A stretch of DNA of 11,536 bases from an uncultured Flavobacteriales bacterium. GTDB lineage: Bacteria > Bacteroidota > Bacteroidia > Flavobacteriales > BACL11. The position numbers and the translations under genes were made by a program. The stretch is from contig CATMIT010000046.1 of the NCBI GenBank assembly GCA_950069165.1, positions 1 to 11,536 of the forward strand, in the 5' to 3' direction. Positions 6,028 to 11,536 of this stretch are shown here, piece by piece (the stretch's first letter is position 1; each line of letters begins with the position of its first letter). The notes beneath the pieces were generated by a model that was not told where the DNA came from, did no database searches, and saw nothing but the letters and a program-made list of their open reading frames with translations.

Positions 6028-6576
6028 ATGGAAATAATAAAAACACCCCTTCAAGGACTTCTAGTAATTAAGCCAAAAATCTTTGTAGATGATAGAGGTT
6101 ATTTTTTTGAAAGTTGGAGTAAATCGGCTTTTGAAAAGGAAGGATTGGACCTAAATTTTGTGCAGGATAATCAATCCCTTTCAGCAAAAGGAGTTTTAAG
6201 GGGCTTGCATTTTCAAAACCCTCCTTTTGCCCAAGGTAAATTGGTTAGGGTTATTAGTGGATCTGTATTAGATGTTGCAGTGGATATCAGAAAAAACTCC
6301 TCTACTTTTGGGAAGCATTTTTCCATAATTTTAAGTGGTAAAAACAAAACATCTTTTTGGATTCCTCCTGGTTTTGCACACGGTTTTCTTAATTTAGAAG
6401 AGGATACTATTTTTACTTACAAATGTACAGGAGTTTATAATAAACAGGCGGAAGGGGCTATAGTTTGGAATGATAAAGATCTAAATGTCGATTGGGGATT
6501 GAACAGTCCTATTGTCTCCAATAAAGACCAAGAAGCTCTCTTGTTTTCTGAGTTAAAAACGAATTTTAAAGCATGA
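6028..6576 (+). CDS. rfbC: dTDP-4-dehydrorhamnose 3,5-epimerase (RmlC/RfbC)
   Basis: Epimerises C3 and C5 of dTDP-4-keto-6-deoxyglucose in dTDP-L-rhamnose (or a related dTDP-deoxysugar) synthesis for surface polysaccharide; a cytosolic cupin dimer. At 182 residues it is full length. Motifs in order: DDRGYFFESW, the QDNQSLSAKGVLRGLHFQ block, PFAQGKLVRVISG, DVAVDIRKNSSTFG, and WIPPGFAHGF. The catalytic residues are all present: His61 in RGLHFQ, Tyr137 in GVYN and Asp167 in NKDQ, matching the spacing of the Salmonella enzyme (His63/Tyr138/Asp170). The start at 6028 (MEIIKTPLQG) is the usual N-terminus; the 15 extra in-frame codons upstream are not conserved-looking. The other dTDP-rhamnose genes (rfbA, rfbB, rfbD) are not in this window. 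Its stop overlaps the next start by 4 bases (ATGA). Confidence 0.96.
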   Translation: MEIIKTPLQGLLVIKPKIFVDDRGYFFESWSKSAFEKEGLDLNFVQDNQSLSAKGVLRGLHFQNPPFAQGKLVRVISGSVLDVAVDIRKNSSTFGKHFSIILSGKNKTSFWIPPGFAHGFLNLEEDTIFTYKCTGVYNKQAEGAIVWNDKDLNVDWGLNSPIVSNKDQEALLFSELKTNFKA

Positions 6577-7535
6577 AAAAACCTAATTCTCTTGTCTGTT
6601 TTCTTGCCATTTTGTCTTTCTTTTTTATTTTATTTTCTTTTCCTAGCAAAAAATTGTCTGAAGACAAACTAAATCAAAAGCAATTTAATGAGAAGTACAA
6701 TATTTTTGCTATAAATAAACCTTCTAATCTTGATTTTTGTGGCGAAAAAGTAAATCTAAAATCAGAAGATATTTGGGAAAGAATGGATAAAGAATTACTG
6801 AAAAATACTTATTGGCAGTCCAATACAATGTTGTATTTGAAAAGGGTAAACAAATTTTTTCCAATAATTGAGCCAATCTTGAAAGCTAATAATATTCCAA
6901 ACGATTTTAAGTATTTAGCTGTAATAGAAAGTGGTTTAGAAAATGTAGTTTCTCCATCAGGAGCAGCAGGTTTTTGGCAAATTCTAAAAGGGACTGCTAG
7001 AGAGTATGGCCTAGAAGTTAACTCAGCAATTGATGAGCGATATAATTTGGAGAAATCAACCAAAGTGGCCTGTAAATATTTACAAGAAGCATATGATAAG
7101 TTCGGAAGCTGGACCATGGCAGCAGCATCTTATAATATGGGGATGAACGGTCTTAGAAAAAGGGTGGAGGCTCAACAATCAAATAATTATTACAATCTTC
7201 ACCTGAACAGGGAAACTTTAAGATATATTTTTAGAATTATTGCGGTAAAGGAAATCTTAGAAAATGCCAGAAAATATGGTTTTAATTACCGAGAAAAAGA
7301 TATGTATACCATGCCAAAATATAAAGTAGTAGAGGTAAATTCTACCATTGATGATTTAAATGATTTTGCAAATTCTCATGGTATAAATTACAAATTGCTC
7401 AAACAATTTAATCCTTGGCTGAGAACATCCTCTTTACCCGATAAATCTAGAAGAAAATACATCTTAAAAATTCCAACAGATTCTTCACTTTTGGTTTTTG
7501 ATGATTTTATTGTCCCTGAAAACAAGGAGGATTAA
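6573..7535 (+). CDS. Lytic murein transglycosylase (MltD-like, SLT domain plus LysM-like tail)
   Basis: Cleaves the MurNAc-GlcNAc bond of peptidoglycan to form 1,6-anhydro products; acts in the periplasm. It has 320 residues. An N-terminal hydrophobic segment (about 8-24) serves as signal peptide or anchor; I see no lipobox. The SLT domain spans about 100-225: YLAVIESGLENVVSPSGAAG holds catalytic Glu119 in ESG, followed by GFWQILKGTAREYGL, then AAASYNMGMNGL, all hallmarks of family 1 transglycosylases. Residues about 249-306 look like a divergent LysM peptidoglycan-binding module (IDDLNDFANSHGINYKLLKQFNPWL ending in KYILKIP, interrupted here by a variable linker). It is translationally coupled to rfbC by ATGA overlap and is followed 3 bases later by uvrA, so one transcript is likely. 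Family is secure; the exact cellular role (growth, septation or recycling) is not readable. Confidence 0.92.
   Translation: MKKPNSLVCFLAILSFFFILFSFPSKKLSEDKLNQKQFNEKYNIFAINKPSNLDFCGEKVNLKSEDIWERMDKELLKNTYWQSNTMLYLKRVNKFFPIIEPILKANNIPNDFKYLAVIESGLENVVSPSGAAGFWQILKGTAREYGLEVNSAIDERYNLEKSTKVACKYLQEAYDKFGSWTMAAASYNMGMNGLRKRVEAQQSNNYYNLHLNRETLRYIFRIIAVKEILENARKYGFNYREKDMYTMPKYKVVEVNSTIDDLNDFANSHGINYKLLKQFNPWLRTSSLPDKSRRKYILKIPTDSSLLVFDDFIVPENKED
7524..7530 (+). promoter_or_regulatory. Strong Shine-Dalgarno (AAGGAGG) for uvrA
   Basis: AAGGAGG lies 8 bases before the uvrA ATG, inside the last codons of the transglycosylase gene. Perfect Shine-Dalgarno sequences are rare in Bacteroidota, and none of the other starts in this window has one. 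It fixes the uvrA start at 7539. Confidence 0.55.
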
Positions 7536-7538
7536 AAA

Positions 7539-10358
7539 ATGGCTAAGCAAGAGTTTATCAGTATTTATGGCGCTAGGGTTCATAATTTAAAAAATATTGA
7601 CATTCAAATTCCCCGAAACAAATTGGTTGTTTTTACTGGGCTTAGTGGTAGTGGAAAATCCTCTTTGGCTTTCGATACCATTCATGCGGAAGGACAAAGG
7701 AGATATCTAGAGACTTTCAGTGCCTATGCACGTCAGTTTTTGGGCAATATGGAACGCCCTGATGTAGATAAGATAACTGGCCTTAGTCCTGTAGTATCAA
7801 TCGAACAAAAAACTACCAATAAAAACCCGAGATCGACAGTTGGTACTATTACTGAAATTTACGATTATTTACGCTTGCTTTATGCTCGTGTGGGAATTGC
7901 CTATTCCTACAAAACAGGCGAGAAAATGGTAAAATACACGGATAAACAAATCTTGCAACTCATCTTAAAAGAATTTAAAGGAAAATCCATCAGTATTTTA
8001 GCCCCAATTGTAAAAGCCAGGAAAGGACATTATAGGGAGCTTTTTGCACAAATTCTAAGAAAAGGATTTATCAGAGTTAGGGTAGATGAGCAGATGATTG
8101 AAATAACTCCTGGGCTAAAATTAAAACGCTATAAAACCCATGATATTGAAATTGTAATTGACCGATTAAAAGTAAATAAGGATAATAAGAAAAGAATTCT
8201 AACATCTTTAATGCAAGCACTAAAAGACGGAGATGGCGTGATGATGGTTCTGGAAAAGCAGACAAACTCTCCACGATATTTCAGTAGAGACTTGATGTGC
8301 CCTACAACTGGAATAGCATACAAAACCCCTGAACCCAATTCTTTTTCATTTAATTCTCCAAAAGGGGCTTGTAAGCATTGTAACGGAATAGGAATCTTAA
8401 AAGAAGTAGATGAACTGAAGGTAATTCCAGAGAAAAGAAAAAGCATCAATCAAGGGGCAATTGCGCCAATAGCTAACCGAAAATCAGATTGGATAACAAA
8501 GCAATTGGAAGTAATTGGTAAAAAATACAATTTTACATTAAGTACACCTATGTCAAAAATTAGTAAAGCTGGTATGCATGCTATTTTTTATGGAGAAACG
8601 GGCACTTTTTCTGTAAAATTAAAAAGCATTGGTGTATCAAAAATATACAAATTACATTTTGATGGCATCTTTAATTTTATAAAAGAGCAAGCAAAGCTCA
8701 GTTATGTAAAATCGATTGAAAGATGGGCGAGTAATTATATGACAGACTTTATTTGCGATAACTGTGAGGGGAGTCGCTTAAACAAAGAATCCATGCATTA
8801 TAAGGTGGGCGAATATAGTATTCATCAACTTACCGCTATGGATATTTCTGCTTTTTCCATTTGGCTTGATATTATTGAGCAGCAACTAAATAATAATCAA
8901 AAGATTATTGCTAAACACATCATTAAGGAATTAAAGAAAAGGGTGCAATTTATTTTGGATGTTGGTCTTTCCTATCTTTCATTAAATAGAAGTTCAAAAT
9001 CACTTTCCGGTGGGGAAGCCCAACGAATTCGTTTGGCTACTCAAATAGGGGCACAACTAACTAATGTGCTTTATATTTTAGATGAGCCAAGTATTGGGTT
9101 GCATCAAAAGGACAACCAAAAACTAATTAATTCCTTAAAAAACTTACGTGATATTGGTAATTCAATAATTGTTGTGGAACACGATAGGGACATGATTGAA
9201 TCTTCTGATTTTATTGTAGATTTAGGTCCGGAGGCAGGAAACCATGGAGGTGAAATTGTTGCAAAAGGGAACCTAAAACAAATTCTGAAAAACAAAAATC
9301 TGACTGCAAAATACTTAAACAAACAACTAAAAATAGAAGTTCCAAAAAGGAGAAAGGAAAATGGAAAAACTTTACAATTATTTGGGGCAAAAGGGCATAA
9401 CTTGAAATCGGTAGATTTAAAAATCCCATTAGGTGTTTTTGCTTGCGTTACTGGTGTTTCAGGAAGTGGAAAATCTACCCTTATTAACGAAACACTTTAT
9501 CCCATTCTCAATAAATATTTTTATAGAGGAGTAAAAAAACCTTTGCCATACGATAAAATAAAAGGGGTAGAAAATATTGACAAAGTGATTGAGGTGGACC
9601 AGTCTCCAATTGGCAGAACGCCAAGGTCAAACCCAGCAACTTATACAGGCGTATTTTCCCATATCAGGAACTTATATGCCAATATGCCGGAATCAAAAAT
9701 AAGAGGGTATAAAGTAGGGCGATACTCCTTTAATGTAAAAGGCGGAAGATGCGAAAATTGTGAAGGGGCAGGATTAAAAACCATTGAAATGAATTTCTTA
9801 CCTGATGTATTGGTGCATTGTGAGCTTTGTAATGGAAAGCGGTATAATCGGGAAACTTTGGAAATTAGATACAAAGGAAAATCGATTGCGGATGTATTAA
9901 GTATGACCATTAACCAATCGGTAGAATTTTTCAAATCCATTCCAGCTATTTACCGAAAAATAAAAACACTTCAAGATGTGGGTTTGGGCTATATTGCTTT
10001 GGGGCAATCCTCCACAACACTTTCTGGTGGGGAAGCACAAAGGATAAAATTGGGGGCAGAGCTTTCAAAAAAAAATACAGGAAAAACCTTTTATATTTTA
10101 GACGAACCAACTACTGGCTTGCATTTCCATGATGTAAAAGTTTTTTTGGATGTAATTCAGAAATTGGTAAATAAAGGGAATACGGTATTAATTATTGAAC
10201 ACAATATGGATGTGATAAAAGCGGCAGATTATATCATTGATATGGGGCCAGAAGGAGGCGCAAAAGGAGGCGAGATTATTTGTAACGGAACACCAGAAGA
10301 AATCGTAAAATGCAAGAAGAGTTTTACAGGAGAATATTTGAAAAGAGAATTGGTATAA
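7539..10358 (+). CDS. uvrA: Excinuclease ABC subunit A (UvrA)
   Basis: Damage-sensing ATPase of nucleotide excision repair; the UvrA dimer with UvrB finds bulky lesions and loads UvrB for UvrC incision. Its 939 residues match the usual length (about 940), so this is the canonical rather than a short paralogue. Two ABC ATPase modules are complete: Walker A GLSGSGKS at 34-41 and GVSGSGKS at 639-646; signatures LSGGEAQRI at 489 and 828; Walker B ILDEPSIGLH and ILDEPTTGLH. The main zinc module is intact (CxxC at 738/741 and 761/764). The first zinc site reads Cys254-Pro-Thr-Thr257 then Cys278/Cys281, so one of the four Cys is replaced by Thr. The usual FSFNSPKGAC block follows. It has a strong Shine-Dalgarno. 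Expression is probably by readthrough from rfbC; I see no SOS-type operator before it. Confidence 0.98.
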   Translation: MAKQEFISIYGARVHNLKNIDIQIPRNKLVVFTGLSGSGKSSLAFDTIHAEGQRRYLETFSAYARQFLGNMERPDVDKITGLSPVVSIEQKTTNKNPRSTVGTITEIYDYLRLLYARVGIAYSYKTGEKMVKYTDKQILQLILKEFKGKSISILAPIVKARKGHYRELFAQILRKGFIRVRVDEQMIEITPGLKLKRYKTHDIEIVIDRLKVNKDNKKRILTSLMQALKDGDGVMMVLEKQTNSPRYFSRDLMCPTTGIAYKTPEPNSFSFNSPKGACKHCNGIGILKEVDELKVIPEKRKSINQGAIAPIANRKSDWITKQLEVIGKKYNFTLSTPMSKISKAGMHAIFYGETGTFSVKLKSIGVSKIYKLHFDGIFNFIKEQAKLSYVKSIERWASNYMTDFICDNCEGSRLNKESMHYKVGEYSIHQLTAMDISAFSIWLDIIEQQLNNNQKIIAKHIIKELKKRVQFILDVGLSYLSLNRSSKSLSGGEAQRIRLATQIGAQLTNVLYILDEPSIGLHQKDNQKLINSLKNLRDIGNSIIVVEHDRDMIESSDFIVDLGPEAGNHGGEIVAKGNLKQILKNKNLTAKYLNKQLKIEVPKRRKENGKTLQLFGAKGHNLKSVDLKIPLGVFACVTGVSGSGKSTLINETLYPILNKYFYRGVKKPLPYDKIKGVENIDKVIEVDQSPIGRTPRSNPATYTGVFSHIRNLYANMPESKIRGYKVGRYSFNVKGGRCENCEGAGLKTIEMNFLPDVLVHCELCNGKRYNRETLEIRYKGKSIADVLSMTINQSVEFFKSIPAIYRKIKTLQDVGLGYIALGQSSTTLSGGEAQRIKLGAELSKKNTGKTFYILDEPTTGLHFHDVKVFLDVIQKLVNKGNTVLIIEHNMDVIKAADYIIDMGPEGGAKGGEIICNGTPEEIVKCKKSFTGEYLKRELV

Positions 10359-10364
10359 AATCAT

Positions 10365-10372
10365 TATATTTG
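10365..10372 (+). promoter_or_regulatory. Promoter -7 box (TATATTTG) for the LOG-family gene
   Basis: Exact TAnnTTTG match only 6 bases after the uvrA stop, ending 19 bases before the ATG at 10392. A TTTG at 10337-10340, within uvrA, is 24 bases upstream, slightly beyond the usual spacing. It suggests that the LOG-family gene has its own transcription start although it follows uvrA closely. Confidence 0.6.
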
Positions 10373-10391
10373 TGACATATTAATTAAGAAT

Positions 10392-11102
10392 ATGAATAAA
10401 CAAGAAAAAAAGATTAGAAGGGCATTTAAAGAAAAAAATTGGAATGCAATAAAAACATCCGATTCATGGCAAATATTTAAAATCATGTCGGAGTTTGTGG
10501 AAGGGTTTGATACCATGTCAAAAATAGGGCCTTGTGTTTCTGTGTTTGGTTCAGCTAGAACAAAACCAGATAATGAATATTATAAACAAGCAGAAGAAAT
10601 TGCATTTTTATTAACCCAAGCGGGTTATGGTGTAATTACTGGAGGAGGCCCTGGAATTATGGAAGCGGCAAATAAAGGAGCAAAAAGAGGTGCTGGAAAA
10701 TCGGTTGGATTGAATATTGAATTACCATTTGAGCAATCTGCTAACCCTTATATTGATGCTGATAAACTCATCAACTTTGATTATTTCTTTGTTAGAAAAG
10801 TAATGTTTGTAAAATATGCACAAGGATTTATCGTATTACCGGGTGGAGTTGGCACTTTAGACGAATTATTTGAAGCAATTACACTTATACAAACTGGGAA
10901 AATTGGCAAATTTCCAATTGTACTAGTGGGCAAAACTTATTGGGAAGGGCTAATAGGTTGGATCAAGGAAACCATGCTAAGCAAAGAGAAAAATATCAGT
11001 CCGAAAGATTTGCATTTAATTAACATTGTTAATAGTCCAAAACAGGCAGTAGCGATTATAGATGAGTTCTATAATAGATACACTTTAAAACCTAATTTTT
11101 AG
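10392..11102 (+). CDS. LOG-family nucleoside 5'-monophosphate phosphoribohydrolase (TIGR00730 / 'lysine decarboxylase' family)
   Basis: A 236-residue Rossmann-fold enzyme. Family members (LOG, PpnN-related) release the base from nucleoside or cytokinin riboside 5'-monophosphates; older databases mislabel them lysine decarboxylases. The two signature motifs are present: GGGPGIMEAANKGA from residue 84 and PGGVGTLDELFE from 150, plus the RK pair in FFVRKVMF that contributes to the phosphate and active site, and the family start VSVFGSARTKP. About 40 N-terminal residues precede the Rossmann core, rich in Lys and Arg at the start (MNKQEKKIRRAFKEKNWN), as in the larger bacterial subgroup. Physiological substrate in this organism is unknown; purine or pyrimidine nucleotide salvage or homeostasis is an inference. 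The ATG follows a consensus promoter. A weak hairpin lies downstream. Confidence 0.93.
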   Translation: MNKQEKKIRRAFKEKNWNAIKTSDSWQIFKIMSEFVEGFDTMSKIGPCVSVFGSARTKPDNEYYKQAEEIAFLLTQAGYGVITGGGPGIMEAANKGAKRGAGKSVGLNIELPFEQSANPYIDADKLINFDYFFVRKVMFVKYAQGFIVLPGGVGTLDELFEAITLIQTGKIGKFPIVLVGKTYWEGLIGWIKETMLSKEKNISPKDLHLINIVNSPKQAVAIIDEFYNRYTLKPNF

Positions 11103-11133
11103 AATATCTAATTCCTTTCTGATTTTTTTAGTA

Positions 11134-11151
11134 TTTTTACGGCTGTAAAAA
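11134..11151 (+). terminator. AT-rich hairpin after the LOG gene, weak terminator candidate
   Basis: TTTTTAC and GTAAAAA form perfect 7-base arms around a GGCT loop, 31 bases after the LOG stop. The stem has one G-C pair and no T-tract follows, so it is a poor intrinsic terminator. The same bases include TATTTTTA (11132-11139), one base off the TAnnTTTG box, and may instead be the promoter of the following gene. Confidence 0.25.
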
Positions 11152-11160
11152 AAACTAATA

Positions 11161-11536
11161 ATGACAAAATTACTTTTCAGGCTTTTTGTAGCCACCCTTG
11201 TATTAAGTAGTATTAATTCTTTTGCTCAGGATGGATATCCTGATGATAAGGTAAAAGCCCCTTTCCAACCAATGCTTTCTTTTGGTACGGGCTCTTATCT
11301 TTTTAAAGGAGATATTGTAGGACCTAAAAAGAACTTTTTAATGGGAAATCAAGGTTATCATTTTGGCGCAAAAATGAATATGACCGATAATTTAGATTTA
11401 ACATTTCTGATAGGAAACGGTAAGTTGAACGAAAAAAATGATGTGGAGAATACTTCTTTCAGTTCGGATATAAAAACTGCCGGATTGGGCTTAAGGTATA
11501 GTTTTAATAATATTTCCCAGAATTCAAAACTAACCC
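11161..11536 (+). CDS. Exported outer-membrane beta-barrel-like protein, 5' part only
   Basis: The first 125 codons of a gene that runs off the right edge, with no stop in frame. Residues 1-22 are a signal peptide (MTKLLFRLFVATLVLSSINS then FA|Q). The mature start has a short acidic stretch, then alternating hydrophobic and polar segments with aromatic residues, typical of outer-membrane strands: FQPMLSFGTGSYLFKGDI, YHFGAKMNMTDNLDLTFLIG, and IKTAGLGLRYSFNN. The pattern of a strand-turn-strand with GLGLRYSF is common in Bacteroidota porin-like or OmpA-type N-terminal barrels. I do not recognise the exact family, and a C-terminal domain such as OmpA or a sorting sequence cannot be judged. There are 58 bases after the LOG stop, with a hairpin and a possible promoter. 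Exported status is well supported; the barrel is inferred. Confidence 0.7.
   Translation, partial: MTKLLFRLFVATLVLSSINSFAQDGYPDDKVKAPFQPMLSFGTGSYLFKGDIVGPKKNFLMGNQGYHFGAKMNMTDNLDLTFLIGNGKLNEKNDVENTSFSSDIKTAGLGLRYSFNNISQNSKLT

Noticed and set aside
5939..6046. Upstream in-frame extension of the FKBP gene (36 more codons)
   Set aside because: It would place 36 residues before a perfect lipoprotein signal and run across the -7 box; ATG 5938 is the better start.
8077..9940. Several open frames of 65-106 codons antisense to uvrA
   Set aside because: They are shadows of the conserved uvrA reading frame, with no start context or family features.
1..11536. Search for CRISPR arrays, insertion sequences, tRNA genes, phage genes or a toxin-antitoxin or defence cassette
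   Set aside because: No spaced direct repeats, transposase motifs, cloverleaf patterns or defence-domain proteins were seen; every sizeable open frame is assigned or explained.

Overview
The window is AT-rich and fits the phylum Bacteroidota, most likely a Flavobacteriales-type marine or aquatic bacterium. The grounds are: type IX secretion (T9SS) C-terminal sorting sequences, secreted M43 proteases with the modular tails typical of that phylum, TAnnTTTG-type promoter boxes just upstream of start codons, a near absence of Shine-Dalgarno sequences, and Bacteroidota-like versions of RdgB, UvrA and the lytic transglycosylase. I cannot place it below phylum with certainty. There is no CRISPR array, tRNA, rRNA or insertion sequence, and no stretch over 300 bases lacks a gene. 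It reads as an ordinary chromosomal region with a secretome-rich left half.

Layout. Positions 1-2898 (minus strand) hold two tandem, divergent M43-family zinc metalloproteases. The downstream one is cut by the window edge; the upstream one is complete and ends in a T9SS sorting domain. A short divergent promoter region leads to rdgB (plus), which overlaps tail-to-tail with a minus-strand DUF4197 gene. Positions 4390-5192 (minus) carry a secreted, apparently internally shortened alpha/beta-hydrolase relative with a T9SS-like tail. Its stop codon overlaps the start of a 27-residue reading frame that is almost entirely a lipoprotein signal peptide. Next is a minus-strand FKBP-type prolyl isomerase lipoprotein. 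From 6028 onward everything is on the plus strand: rfbC, a lytic transglycosylase (4-base overlap with rfbC), uvrA (3-base gap), a LOG-family nucleotide phosphoribohydrolase with its own promoter, and the start of an outer-membrane-type protein cut by the right edge.

How the genes work together. Two themes mix. Envelope and secretion: two secreted proteases, the hydrolase-like protein, the periplasmic or outer-membrane FKBP chaperone, the dTDP-sugar epimerase, the transglycosylase and the barrel-like protein. Nucleotide and DNA hygiene: RdgB removes deaminated purine triphosphates, UvrA starts nucleotide excision repair, and the LOG enzyme splits nucleoside monophosphates. The rfbC-transglycosylase-uvrA run is tightly spaced and probably one transcript, although its members belong to different pathways.

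I did not find a clear new multi-gene system. The points most worth a second look are the condensed hydrolase-like protein without a nucleophile elbow, the coupled lipoprotein micro-ORF behind it, the M43 protease with Ser in place of the usual metzincin Gly, and the inverted repeat between the divergent fkp and rfbC promoters.
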